Origin: Actinomycetes bacterium
GTDB taxonomy: Bacteria; Actinomycetota; Acidimicrobiia; Acidimicrobiales; RAAP-2
Assembly: GCA_021828545.1 (NCBI GenBank)
Contig: JAJZEN010000048.1
Location: forward strand, 1-38,671
Length of the DNA: 38,671 bases
Reading direction: 5' to 3'
Shown here: positions 15,948 to 24,189 of the stretch, in pieces
How positions within the stretch are numbered: position 1 is the stretch's first letter
How the letters are laid out: each line of letters opens with the position of its first letter
Notes under the pieces: model-generated
Database searches by the model: none
The model's input: only the letters and a program-made list of their open reading frames with translations
What the model was told of the DNA's origin: nothing
Translations under genes and position numbers: made by a program

Positions 15948-17093
15948 CTACTGGTCATCGGCAGATTCCCTCAGAAGGGCGTGGAGCTGATCGCGGGCCG
16001 GTGAGGAGATGGGGTGCGGCCACGGCGAAAGTGCACCCTGGTACGCGGTGGGTCCGAGTCGAAAGTGTTGGGCCTGTTCCTCGGTCTCGATAAAGGGCAG
16101 GTCCATCGGGAAGAGTTCCGCGCCACGAGGTCGCGGCCCCGCCTTGGCGACGTGACTCCACAGCGGGTGGCCCACGACACGCTCCGCCAACAGGGACGCT
16201 TCGATCAGCCGCGAAAGATCGACACCGGTCGAGATACCGAGTTCGTGCAACAGGTCCACCAGGTCCTCGGTGGCGATCATGCGCGTCATCCGACCGTGAC
16301 CACCGTAGGGGCAGCCACCCATGCCGCCGATGGACGAGTCGAGGATCAAGGTGTGGTCGGGTCCGAGCACTTTGAGCGCCTCGTAGGCCGACAACAACGC
16401 CGTCCCGCGCGCGTCGTGCAAGTGCAGATGGAAAGTTCGAATCTCGGGCCACGTGGCGACAATCGTGCGCAACTGCGACGACACTTGGTCGGGCATGTTC
16501 CACGCCATGGGGTCGCCCATCCAGACCCGGTCGACCACCACGTCGGCCGCACGCCAGAGGGAGTATTGGCGTTCGAGGTGCGCCATTCGTTGCGCCTCAC
16601 TGAAGGGTCCGAGCCAGTTCGACCCCCACGCGGCGTTGATGGCGATGCCCGCGTGGGAGTGACCTTGGTCGCGGGCGCTCTGAATGATCGATGGCCACGC
16701 CGCGATTTCTTCCGCCTGGGAACGATTGGTGTTGCGACGCACGAAGACGTCGCAAAGGTGCACCAACGTTCGAGGGTATTCCACCGACTCCACCAGGGGG
16801 GGCATGTGGCGCCGCGCGCGCTCGCGCCCGCGCTCGTTGAGCGCGAGGGCGGTGTAGCGCACTCCCGGTGCCGGGGTGAAGCGCGAGATCAATTCCTCGA
16901 CGTGGGCCATTTGTGGCGTCCACTTCGGACTCACGAACGACCCGACGACGATGGTGCCGAGACCCGTCCGCGAGAGAGCGTCGAGCAACTCGACCTTGCC
17001 GTCGACGCTGATATCCGCGCTTTCGATCTGCATGCCCTCGCGCATGCCTTCCTCGATGATGACGACTTCGGGATACTGGTTCGATCCTCCCAT
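15948..17093 (-). CDS. HMG-CoA-lyase-like (HMGL) TIM-barrel C-C lyase, 381 aa
   Basis: Hydroxymethylglutaryl-CoA lyase family: divalent-metal retro-Claisen cleavage of a 3-hydroxyacyl-CoA. Conserved features are the N-terminal EEGMREGMQ (14-22), where the family consensus is EVGPRDGLQ, the metal histidines in FHLHLHDARG (His225, His227, Asp228), and the mobile catalytic loop GGMGGCPYGG (257-266, Cys262). ATEDLVDLLHELGISTGVDL (275-294) follows. The normally invariant Asp of RDG is Glu19 here. ATG at 17093 overlaps the CoA-transferase stop by one base (TAATG), so the two are coupled: the transferase would make the CoA ester and this enzyme would split it. HMG-CoA, citramalyl-CoA or a methylated analogue are candidate substrates. 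This is inference. Confidence 0.85.
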   Translation of the reverse strand: MGGSNQYPEVVIIEEGMREGMQIESADISVDGKVELLDALSRTGLGTIVVGSFVSPKWTPQMAHVEELISRFTPAPGVRYTALALNERGRERARRHMPPLVESVEYPRTLVHLCDVFVRRNTNRSQAEEIAAWPSIIQSARDQGHSHAGIAINAAWGSNWLGPFSEAQRMAHLERQYSLWRAADVVVDRVWMGDPMAWNMPDQVSSQLRTIVATWPEIRTFHLHLHDARGTALLSAYEALKVLGPDHTLILDSSIGGMGGCPYGGHGRMTRMIATEDLVDLLHELGISTGVDLSRLIEASLLAERVVGHPLWSHVAKAGPRPRGAELFPMDLPFIETEEQAQHFRLGPTAYQGALSPWPHPISSPARDQLHALLRESADDQ

Positions 17094-18295
17094 TAGACGG
17101 CCCCCCGAGCGCGGAATCCCTCGACGTCGACATCGAGGTAACCGAGCTCGCTCAGGATCTCCTCAGTGTGTTGACCCAGTAGCGGGGGCGGGAGGGTTGG
17201 TCTGAGCGGAGCGCCGTCCACGTGCACCCCAGAACCCAGAACTCGTACGGAGGTCCGAGCAGGTAGATGAACGTCAATCTCGTGGACGAGACCTCGTACG
17301 CGAATTTGTTCCTGCTCCAGGGCGTCGTTCACGCTGAGGAGTTGGCCGACGGGAACGCTCACGGCGGCCAGCAGCAACTCCCACTCCCGCGCGGCCTTGA
17401 CTGAGAGGGCCTCTTCGAGTTCTCGGGTGAGTTCGTGTCGGTGTAGTTTTCGGTCCGAGCGGCTGGTGAAACGTTCGTCCCCCACGAGGTCCGTGCGTCC
17501 AATGACCTCACACAACGCCTCGAACTGCAATTGCGTATTGGTCGCGATATTGATGGGTCCATCACCGGTCATGAACGTGCCCGACGGGGATGACGCCGCG
17601 TTGTCGTTGCCGTAGCGTCGTGCGGGGCGGCCACTCATCAACTCCTCCGAGACCACCCAACTCATCGCCGTGAGGGCGGATTCGAGCATCGAGACGTCGA
17701 GATAGCTACCCTGACCGGTACGCACACTCTTCACCAGGGCGGCCGAGGTAGCCATGGCCGCGACGTAGCCACCCAGTGCGTCGCACACCGGGAACCCCAC
17801 GCGCACGGGATCACCTTCCGCGAAACCCGTGACCGAGGCCATCCCCGCAAATCCCTGAATGATCTGGTCGTACGCCGTGCGGTCCGCGAGCGGTCCCGTC
17901 TGCCCGAAACCCGACAGTGCGCAATACACCAGGGACGGATTAATCATGGCGATCCGCTCCGGGGGAAAACCCAGACGCGCCAGTACCCCGGGTCGCATAT
18001 TCTCCACCAACGCGTCGGCGGACTCGAGAAGTCTCTGAAAAATCTGCGATCCGTCGTCGTTCTTGAGATTAACGGTTATCGAACGCTTCCCCGCGTTCTG
18101 GGCCACGAAGGACGGCCCGAGGCCGGCGGAACGAAGTTGTTCGTTCTCCCCGAAATCACGGGCGACGTCGCCCGCGCCGGGCACCTCGATCTTGATGACG
18201 TCGGCGCCCATCAAGCCCAGGTGGTACGAGGTAAAGGGTCCCGCGAGCACGGTAGTCAAGTCGAGTACTCGAATCCCACCCAACATTTTCGTCAC
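17093..18295 (-). CDS. Family III (CaiB/BaiF) acyl-CoA transferase, 400 aa
   Basis: Transfers CoA between carboxylic acids through an enzyme-bound aspartyl anhydride. Start region GIRVLDLTTVLAGPFTSYHLGLMGADVIKIE and SITVNLKNDDG are typical. The catalytic Asp is Asp143 in RTAYDQIIQGFAG. DVSMLESALTAM and GDERF further on are also family hallmarks, and the length of 400 is normal. GTG at 18295 has GAGGAA 8 bases upstream; an internal ATG three codons later is an alternative. It is the gene next to livK and is coupled to the HMGL-type lyase, so it probably activates the imported acid using succinyl-CoA or acetyl-CoA. Exact donor and acceptor are unknown. Confidence 0.92.
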   Translation of the reverse strand: MTKMLGGIRVLDLTTVLAGPFTSYHLGLMGADVIKIEVPGAGDVARDFGENEQLRSAGLGPSFVAQNAGKRSITVNLKNDDGSQIFQRLLESADALVENMRPGVLARLGFPPERIAMINPSLVYCALSGFGQTGPLADRTAYDQIIQGFAGMASVTGFAEGDPVRVGFPVCDALGGYVAAMATSAALVKSVRTGQGSYLDVSMLESALTAMSWVVSEELMSGRPARRYGNDNAASSPSGTFMTGDGPINIATNTQLQFEALCEVIGRTDLVGDERFTSRSDRKLHRHELTRELEEALSVKAAREWELLLAAVSVPVGQLLSVNDALEQEQIRVRGLVHEIDVHLPARTSVRVLGSGVHVDGAPLRPTLPPPLLGQHTEEILSELGYLDVDVEGFRARGAV

Positions 18296-18311
18296 AATTC
18301 GTTCCTCACGA

Positions 18312-18333
18312 CAAGTCCGACCTCAAGTCCGAC
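18312..18333. repeat. Tandem CAAGTCCGAC repeats upstream of the CoA-transferase gene
   Basis: CAAGTCCGAC occurs at 18312-18321 and again at 18324-18333 (12-base period). The second copy sits in the small palindrome AAGTCCGACTT (18325-18335). A partial third copy, CAAGTCG, is at 18375-18381. They lie 17-86 bases upstream of the GTG start and could be regulator-binding sites controlling the transferase-lyase pair. Confidence 0.45.
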
Positions 18334-18409
18334 TTGGACATTGCGGGCCTTTTACTCCTGGCGACCCACACCTTCAAGTCGCGGCGCGCGAATCGCGCGG
18401 GTCACGACA

Positions 18410-18459
18410 CCCGCGTGGGGATCGTCGGCGAGATAGTCTGCCGTCGATCCCCACGCGGG
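18410..18459 (-). other. Very strong hairpin just after the livK stop codon
   Basis: A perfect 15-base inverted repeat: arms at 18410-18424 and 18445-18459, with cores CGTGGGGATCG and CGATCCCCACG. An inner CGGC/GCCG pair (18426-18429 and 18440-18443) sits after one T-T mismatch, and outer CACGAC/GTCGTG pairing is possible with a bulge. It lies 25 bases after the livK stop and 115 bases before the CoA-transferase start. No T-tract follows on the minus strand. It may be a terminator, or a partial-termination or mRNA-protecting element. Confidence 0.7.
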
Positions 18460-18483
18460 GACGTCGTGGTGCACTTCAGTACA

Positions 18484-19773
18484 TCAACCGCCCTTGGCAA
18501 CCACCGCAGCCAATTGGGCCGGGGTGATGTAAGCGCGGCTCACGTTATCGAGCTTGGTGTTGAAACCCACCATGTCAATACCGCTAAAGACGTTGTGATA
18601 CTTGTTGAAGTCGTCATTTCCGCCCGCACCGTTGTAATTGATCTTCTTCCCGTGCTTGATCAAGGCGACGCAGGTGGCGTAGTTGCCACAGGCGATGCCC
18701 GGTGGGTCCGAGACCTTCATCACGTCGTTGACCCAGACACTCGGGTTCGTCGAGTTAGCCAAGGTCATGGCCAACGAGGCGATCACGATGGAGTCGTAGA
18801 AGTTGTACGTGGTGGGTAGTACTGACGTCGTGTGGTACACCGCTTTGTAATCGGCCAAGAAGTGACTGTAGGCGCCATTGGCCGCCGAGGGCGTGGACGG
18901 CAGTGCCGCGACCAAGTCCTTGTATGCGGTGGGACCGAAGGCCTTGGCGTACGCACCTTGCGGCGCGGACTGCAGGTCGTCACCGATCCAAGGAATGTTC
19001 ATGTCACCCAATTGCTGACCGTCCGCGAACAGCGTCGCGGCACTCTGGGTGTCCATCGAGTCAAAAATGACCTGAGGGTGGCCCGCAAATGCCTGGGTCA
19101 ACTCCGAACTGTACGAGGACTGGTCCGGCGTCAGAGTGATGTTGGTCAGAATCTTTCCGCCCAAGGCCTTGAACGCCTTCTCCAGTGGCGGCACGAATCC
19201 CTGGGAGTTAGCCGAGTTGTCAAAGATCAACGACGCCGTCTTGAGCCCCTTCGAAATGGCGTACTGCGCCATCGCCAGCGATTCGCCCGAGTCCGACAAC
19301 GTGGTGCGGAAGACGTACTTCTGGGTCATATGATCCAGGGACGCGAGTCCTCCCACCATGAAGTCAACGACGTTGTTGGGCTGGAATTGGTTAATTACGC
19401 CCTCGATGGTTGGCGAGAACGGCCCCACGATGAACGTGGGGTGACTCAACATCACCTTTCGAAAAGCGGGTAGGACGTCCACCGAGTCCGCAGAATCGTC
19501 CGCGTACGCCGTCGTGAGCATGTGACCGAGAACGCCCCCATTGTGGTTCACCTCGTAGATTCCCACCGAGGTACCGTGCGTACCCCAAGCCGACAAAATC
19601 GACTTGGTACCAGTGAAGGGCAGAATTGCTCCCACCACGAGTGGTGGCAACTTCTTCGGGGCGGCACTGGCGACCCCGGCTGAAACGCCCACCCCCGCCA
19701 TTGCGGTCACCAAAGCGAGTGACACTACAACTCTGCTCCTCTGGCGACCGCCAATTTTCCTAATAACTTTCAT
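18484..19773 (-). CDS. livK: Branched-chain-amino-acid-type ABC transporter substrate-binding protein, 429 aa (island 1)
   Basis: Exported periplasmic-type binding protein (LivK/Peripla_BP_6 fold). The signal peptide covers about residues 1-38 (basic N-terminus, hydrophobic core VVVSLALVTAMAGVGVSAG, cleavage near ASAAPKK). The mature start PPLVVGAILPFTGTKSILSAWG, then GTSVGIYEVNHNGGVLG and ADDSADSVDVLPAFRKVML, is standard for the family. So is FIVGPFSPTIEGVINQFQ. A late Cys pair (IACGNYATCVAL) may form a disulfide. Family members bind amino acids, amides, aromatic acids and other small acids, so the name does not fix the ligand. It is last in the import cluster, 57 bases after livF, and is flanked by hairpins. 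ATG at 19773 has a GGGGG ribosome site. Confidence 0.9.
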   Translation of the reverse strand: MKVIRKIGGRQRSRVVVSLALVTAMAGVGVSAGVASAAPKKLPPLVVGAILPFTGTKSILSAWGTHGTSVGIYEVNHNGGVLGHMLTTAYADDSADSVDVLPAFRKVMLSHPTFIVGPFSPTIEGVINQFQPNNVVDFMVGGLASLDHMTQKYVFRTTLSDSGESLAMAQYAISKGLKTASLIFDNSANSQGFVPPLEKAFKALGGKILTNITLTPDQSSYSSELTQAFAGHPQVIFDSMDTQSAATLFADGQQLGDMNIPWIGDDLQSAPQGAYAKAFGPTAYKDLVAALPSTPSAANGAYSHFLADYKAVYHTTSVLPTTYNFYDSIVIASLAMTLANSTNPSVWVNDVMKVSDPPGIACGNYATCVALIKHGKKINYNGAGGNDDFNKYHNVFSGIDMVGFNTKLDNVSRAYITPAQLAAVVAKGG

Positions 19774-19813
19774 TCGGTAATTCCCCCTTTTGCTTTCCCT
19801 TTGCTTCGTGAAC

Positions 19814-19828
19814 GTGGGGATTTCCCAC
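19814..19828 (-). other. Small hairpin at the livF-livK junction
   Basis: GTGGG (19814-19818) and CCCAC (19824-19828) form a 5-pair stem around GATTT, located 2 bases after the livF stop and about 40 bases before the livK start. It may mark an mRNA processing or stability boundary. Confidence 0.35.
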
Positions 19829-19830
19829 CC

Positions 19831-20550
19831 TTACGATTGCGCGGCTTCGGCCCGACCCAAGAAGATGGCCGCAAGATCGTGCTGGGCTATCTCTGCGGTC
19901 GTTCCGTGAAGATGATTGGTTCCGGCCACGAAGATGTGGACGAAGTCCGCGTGCTTGAGCGCGCGCTCCACATTCTGTTCGACGACGAGCACCGCCGTGC
20001 CGGTCTTGGCGATCATCTCCACTTGGTTCCACACCACGTCGGTGTAGGCCGGCGAGAGTCCCGCGGTGGGCTCGTCGAGCACAATGACCGTGGGTGACAC
20101 CATCAGGGCTCGCGCGATCGCCAACAGGTTCTGCTGACCACCCGAGAGGAATCCCGCGCGCTTGCCCACGGCCTTCTTCAAGTCGGTGAAGATGTCGAGG
20201 ATTTCCCCCATTCTCGCCGTCGAATCGCCCTTAGCGGCGAAGCCTCCGACCTCGAGGTTCTCACGCACCGTCAGGTTCACGAAGACGTTATCGTTCTGGG
20301 GAACGTAGACCATGCCGTTACGCGGAATCAAGTGACCGGGCATCTTAGTGATGTCCTTGTCATTGACCACAATGCGTCCGGTCTGCGTACGCAGGACCCC
20401 CACGAGGGTCTTAGCGAAGGTCGATTTACCCGCGCCGTTAGGACCGATGATTGTGGTGATCGTGCCGACGTCCGCCGTCAGGGAGATGCCCGAGATGATT
20501 ATGTTACGGCCGTAACCAGCCGTAATGTTCTCAGTGACCAGTGCCGGCAT
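19831..20550 (-). CDS. livF: Branched-chain-type ABC importer ATPase LivF, 239 aa (island 1)
   Basis: Short LivF-type ATPase. Walker A is IGPNGAGKSTFAK (about 34-46), and the Q-loop region includes MVYVPQNDNVFVNLTVREN. The signature is FLSGGQQNLLAIARAL, Walker B is VIVLDEPTAGLSP, and the switch region is AVLVVEQNVERALKHAD, whose 'EQN' form is typical of LivF (LivG has 'EHN'). It pairs with LivG on the cytoplasmic side of LivH/LivM to drive uptake. Its ATG lies inside the livG gene (20-base overlap), indicating tight co-expression. Confidence 0.93.
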   Translation of the reverse strand: MPALVTENITAGYGRNIIISGISLTADVGTITTIIGPNGAGKSTFAKTLVGVLRTQTGRIVVNDKDITKMPGHLIPRNGMVYVPQNDNVFVNLTVRENLEVGGFAAKGDSTARMGEILDIFTDLKKAVGKRAGFLSGGQQNLLAIARALMVSPTVIVLDEPTAGLSPAYTDVVWNQVEMIAKTGTAVLVVEQNVERALKHADFVHIFVAGTNHLHGTTAEIAQHDLAAIFLGRAEAAQS

Positions 20551-21355
20551 TGATGACCTCCCCTAGGTACGCCTGAACCACTTCTGGATTGTTACGAAGA
20601 TCGCTGAGTCGCCCCGTCGCGAGCGTGCGTCCTTCGGCCAGCACAATGACGTTGTCACAGATCTTCTCGACGATGTTGAGATTGTGTTCAATCATTAACA
20701 CAGTCACACCCTGCGCCTTCATGTCGAGGATGTACCCACCGATGCGTTCGATGAGGGCGGGATTGACCCCGGCCATGGGTTCGTCGAGCAGAAACAGACT
20801 GGGCGACGCCATGACGCCTCGCGATATCTCTAGGAGCTTCTTCTGACCGCCGGAGAGTTCGCGCGCGCGATTGTCCCGCAAGTCGTACAGTCCGTAGGTG
20901 CGCAGGATCTCCGTGGCACGCTCGATATTTTGACGTTCCTCGCGCTTGAGCAACCGAGGTCGAAAGAAGATATTGAAGAGCGATTCACCGGCCTGCACCT
21001 TGGGCGCGGCGAGCAAGTTCTCCAACACCGTCAGACCGCTCAGTTCACGCGAGAGCTGGAAGGTCCGCATGAGGCCCAGGCGCGCGATCTTGTACCGTTC
21101 CCAATTGGTGATGTCGGTCGAGCCCAGTCTCATGCTACCCGAGTCACTCTTCATGGCTCCCGACAAGATGTTCACCACGGTTGTCTTCCCCGCGCCATTA
21201 GGACCGATCAGCGCGGTGATCTTGCCCCGGGGAACGTCGAAGGTCGCGCCGTTAACGGCGTTGACCCCTCCGAAGGCCTTGGTGAGTCCCTCGCAACTGA
21301 GAATCGCCTCGTCGACACCCTGGCGAGTGATGGCCGGTTCCTCGAATGATGTCAT
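20531..21355 (-). CDS. livG: Branched-chain-type ABC importer ATPase LivG, 274 aa (island 1)
   Basis: LivG-type ATPase with Walker A IGPNGAGKTTVVNILSG (about 51-67), signature ELSGGQKKLLEISRGVM, Walker B LFLLDEPMAGVNPALIERI and switch MIEHNLNIVEKICD. The longer insert between Walker A and the signature (FQLSRELSGLTVLENLLAAPKVQ) is characteristic of LivG. ATG at 21355 overlaps the livM stop (ATGA). It works as a heterodimer with LivF. The first 17 residues are a variable N-terminal leader. Confidence 0.93.
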   Translation of the reverse strand: MTSFEEPAITRQGVDEAILSCEGLTKAFGGVNAVNGATFDVPRGKITALIGPNGAGKTTVVNILSGAMKSDSGSMRLGSTDITNWERYKIARLGLMRTFQLSRELSGLTVLENLLAAPKVQAGESLFNIFFRPRLLKREERQNIERATEILRTYGLYDLRDNRARELSGGQKKLLEISRGVMASPSLFLLDEPMAGVNPALIERIGGYILDMKAQGVTVLMIEHNLNIVEKICDNVIVLAEGRTLATGRLSDLRNNPEVVQAYLGEVINAGTGH

Positions 21356-22410
21356 TGGGCGTCCTTTGGCTCGGAATCATCGGTAGTGATGGCCGCGACG
21401 TAGTGGCTCTGCTCCGGCGGGGCCACCGAGTGCCCGTCGCGATTCGCCAATTCCCCCGCTGGCTGAGGGAAGCGTCGCAGTCGCTCGGGGACGACGCCCT
21501 GGGGCCGGAACCACAGCATCAACATCAGTACCACTCCGACGACCATCGTGTCGATGTACTCGATCAAGCCGGGGTGACCAGGGATGTTAGGTAAGAACGC
21601 GGGAAGGTGGATCAGGAGCGTCTCCACGAGTAGCGCGCCCATCAACAGCCCCACATTGTTCCCGACCCCACCGACGATGATGACCGCGAAGACCACGAAC
21701 GTCTCTCCTGGGAGCCACGCCGTGGGATTGAACGAACCACCGAACTGAATCAGCAGCCCGCCGCCCACACCGGCGTAGAACGATCCGATGAGCATCGACG
21801 TCAACTGGTAGCGAAATACTCCCTTGCCCAGGGCCGCCGCCACGTCGGGATCGTCACGAATCGCGCGGAACGTCCGTCCCAGCGGTGATCGAGTGATGCG
21901 GCTCATGACGCCCCAGAGGATCAAGGCAACCGCTCCCGTCACCAGCGCGAAGAACGGTACGAAGGCGTTGAGGGTGAGGTGAAAGACCCCGGACATCGGC
22001 TCGGGAACATTGTAGAGCCCGTCCGCCCCGTTGAAAAGTCGCACGTAGTTATTCACGATGTCGTAGAAGACAAGCGACAGCGAGATCAGGACCATCGCCA
22101 GATAGTCAGTACGTAGTCGCCGTAACGTGATGAGCGCCACCACGAACGCCAGCACCATGGCCGCGACCCCGCCCATAATCAGATTGAAGGGGAACGGGAT
22201 GCCCCACCCGAAGATGTATTGCTGACCCGTGCCCACCGAGTTGGGCATGCTCACCGCGCCCGTGACGTAGGCACCGAGTGCGACGAAAGCGATGTAGGCG
22301 AAATTCAATATTCCCGTCTCGCCGTACTGGATGTTCAGCCCCATCGCCAGGATGAAGTAGTCGAACAAGAAGAAGACGAGAGTGAAGACGTAATACCAAA
22401 AGGCGGACAT
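21352..22410 (-). CDS. livM: Branched-chain-type ABC importer permease LivM, 352 aa (island 1)
   Basis: Inner-membrane permease with about eight to nine hydrophobic segments. Family landmarks are GLNIQYGETGILNFAYIAFVALGAY near the N-terminus, LRTDYLAMVLISLSL, and the cytoplasmic coupling segment FRAIRDDPDVAAALGKGVFRYQ. VVFAVIIVGGVGNNVGLLMGALLVE follows. A hydrophilic 40-residue tail follows the last helix (LMLWFRPQGVVPERL). I place the start at the ATG at 22410, two bases after the livH stop; the open frame upstream runs through livH and is not coding. Confidence 0.92.
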   Translation of the reverse strand: MSAFWYYVFTLVFFLFDYFILAMGLNIQYGETGILNFAYIAFVALGAYVTGAVSMPNSVGTGQQYIFGWGIPFPFNLIMGGVAAMVLAFVVALITLRRLRTDYLAMVLISLSLVFYDIVNNYVRLFNGADGLYNVPEPMSGVFHLTLNAFVPFFALVTGAVALILWGVMSRITRSPLGRTFRAIRDDPDVAAALGKGVFRYQLTSMLIGSFYAGVGGGLLIQFGGSFNPTAWLPGETFVVFAVIIVGGVGNNVGLLMGALLVETLLIHLPAFLPNIPGHPGLIEYIDTMVVGVVLMLMLWFRPQGVVPERLRRFPQPAGELANRDGHSVAPPEQSHYVAAITTDDSEPKDAQ

Positions 22411-22412
22411 GG

Positions 22413-23291
22413 TTATGCCTTTCCTGGCTGGGCGAACAAGCCATTGGGCCGAAACAACAGGGTCAAGACCAAGATGACGAAGGCCACGTCCAACTTGTAC
22501 GCCGGATTGATGAACACCGCCGAGACCTCGGTGGCCAGTCCGATCAGTACCGCACCGGCCATGGCCCCGTAGATACTTCCCACGCCCCCGAGGATGACCG
22601 CGGCGAAGATGACGAAGAGGAAGAGTTCGCCCGAGCCCGGAGTGATATTGCCTTCGGTGATGCCGAGTACCGTGCCGGCCAGGCCCGCCATCGTGCCCGA
22701 GAGGAACCACGTCACGGTCGTGACACGACGAGTATCGATACCCGTGGTCATCGCCAGGGTCGTGTTGTCCGACATGGCGCGCATAGATTTACCCAAGCGG
22801 GTGGTCTTGAGCATGACGTGCACCAACAACATGAGGATGATCGAGATGGCCATCACGATGAGCTGGTTCTTGGTCAACAAGAAGGGGCCGATGTGCAGGA
22901 CTTGTTCGATTCGCATGTTGTAGGAGCGGACGTTCGAACCCCAAATCGCGTACAACAGGTTCAGCATGATCAATGAGAGGCCGAACGTGACGATCAGCAC
23001 GTAGAACGACTTGGTGAAACGTCGAGCGAAAGGGCTCAACAAGAAGTGGTTCACCCCAACGGCGAACACTCCCATGAGCAACGAACCAATGACCATCGAC
23101 ACCCAAATATCAATGTGAAAAATCTCGGCGTTGACGTAGTACGTCAAATAGGCCCCCAGGGCCATGAAGTCACCGTAGGCGAAGTTGATGTAGTTCGTAA
23201 TGCCGAACTGCAAACTTAGACCTACGGCGGCGATGGCCAGGACTGATGCAGTGACCAGTCCAAATCCGAACGACAACCAGAACTGCGACAC
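22413..23291 (-). CDS. livH: Branched-chain-type ABC importer permease LivH, 292 aa (island 1)
   Basis: Inner-membrane permease, first gene of the island-1 transcript. Landmarks are LQFGITNYINFAYGDFMALGAYLTYYV, KSFYVLIVTFGLSLIMLNLLY, KSMRAMSDNTTLAMTTGIDTRRVT (coupling loop) and GEGN-like EGNITPGSG. VIFAAVILGGVGSIYGAMAGAVLIG and FRPNGLF at the C-terminus follow. GTG at 23291 is preceded by a G-rich ribosome site. It forms the translocation pore with LivM. A good promoter lies about 66-94 bases upstream. Confidence 0.92.
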   Translation of the reverse strand: MSQFWLSFGFGLVTASVLAIAAVGLSLQFGITNYINFAYGDFMALGAYLTYYVNAEIFHIDIWVSMVIGSLLMGVFAVGVNHFLLSPFARRFTKSFYVLIVTFGLSLIMLNLLYAIWGSNVRSYNMRIEQVLHIGPFLLTKNQLIVMAISIILMLLVHVMLKTTRLGKSMRAMSDNTTLAMTTGIDTRRVTTVTWFLSGTMAGLAGTVLGITEGNITPGSGELFLFVIFAAVILGGVGSIYGAMAGAVLIGLATEVSAVFINPAYKLDVAFVILVLTLLFRPNGLFAQPGKA

Positions 23292-23356
23292 TCGTATCCC
23301 CCCCGGGTTCTGTATTGGCGTTCTCGAACCATCGAGACCAAGAACTGTTGTGAGAG

Positions 23357-23407
23357 TTTCTATCGCATTTTTACAATTAAGTCAAGTATCATGAGAATAA
23401 TTGATAC
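23357..23407 (-). promoter_or_regulatory. Promoter of the island-1 importer operon with upstream inverted repeat
   Basis: On the minus strand TTGACT (23385-23380) and TAGAAA (23362-23357) are 17 bases apart in an A/T-rich stretch, placing the transcript start near 23350, about 60 bases before livH. Abutting the -35 on its upstream side, GTATCA (23386-23391) and TGATAC (23402-23407) form a perfect 6-base inverted repeat with a 10-base spacer, a likely regulator site. Confidence 0.6.
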
Positions 23408-23605
23408 ACGCCTCGGTGCGCGCTCGCACCATGGCACATCTTCGTGGCGCCGGCTGCGGGGCTAAGTAACTGAGATGCCTACCCACTCATGACTATCAGA
23501 TTGCCGCCCTCCAATCAACGCTGTGGGCTCAATATTGACAAGAGTTACATAATCGTCACAAAGTCCACCGACGCTGAAACGATGAACTACGACACGGACT
23601 CCGAG

Positions 23606-23857
23606 TCAGCCGCGTGGATTGGGATCAGCATCATTGTCCGGCGTCGAATCCGGACTACGACGGGCGCCAGCGTCATTGTCGTGCGACGCGGGCAAATTGT
23701 TTTTCGGTAACGTGATCGGGACCGAAGGTAGGAGTTTGTCAGGCAAACCCCGCGAGTTCTGAACATTCGAGGTACAACCCGACAAAACCAGGGCGGTGAC
23801 CATGAGCGAAACGAATAGGTTCGACTTCGCCAGCACCGATCCGCCACGAAACTTCAC
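23606..23857 (-). CDS. Small predicted lipoprotein, 83 aa
   Basis: I start this at a GTG (23857) preceded by AGGGAG at good spacing. The open frame extends further upstream, but that part has no membrane or signal character. The product has a basic N-terminus, a hydrophobic core (SNLFVSLMVTALV) and a lipobox LSGC, so it is probably lipidated at that Cys and anchored outside the membrane. The mature part of about 60 residues is rich in Asn, Asp, Pro and Ser and appears disordered. No family is recognised. It lies alone between the VOC gene and the island-1 promoter, on the minus strand. The region from 23408 to 23605 holds nothing I recognise. Confidence 0.55.
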   Translation of the reverse strand: MKFRGGSVLAKSNLFVSLMVTALVLSGCTSNVQNSRGLPDKLLPSVPITLPKNNLPASHDNDAGARRSPDSTPDNDADPNPRG

Positions 23858-24189
23858 TACGTACTCCCTACGCGCTCCAGCGCTGACATCGATGTGTTTG
23901 GTCACTCCAGTGTAGGGTCCCAGACCCAAACCGACACTCTGGTCAATTGACATCACCAGCACATACTGGTGCACGGACCACCGGCCCTCAGACTCTGACC
24001 CAAATGAGTCCAGGTGGTCACCCGTGCGCGTTCGAGTGCGGTTCATCGTGGTGGCTCAAGGACACACCAACTCTCGCTCGGCGCGATATCTCGAAAATGG
24101 ATAGACGATCGCGGTTTCCTTGAGTAGCGGTGCGTTGTCCGAGTCGGGGTGCGTCACGTGCCCGAGTAGAAGGAATCGCGCCAGAGTCC

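Noticed and set aside
16014-17096. Long plus-strand open frame opposite the HMGL-type lyase
   Set aside because: Antisense shadow without motifs or ribosome site.
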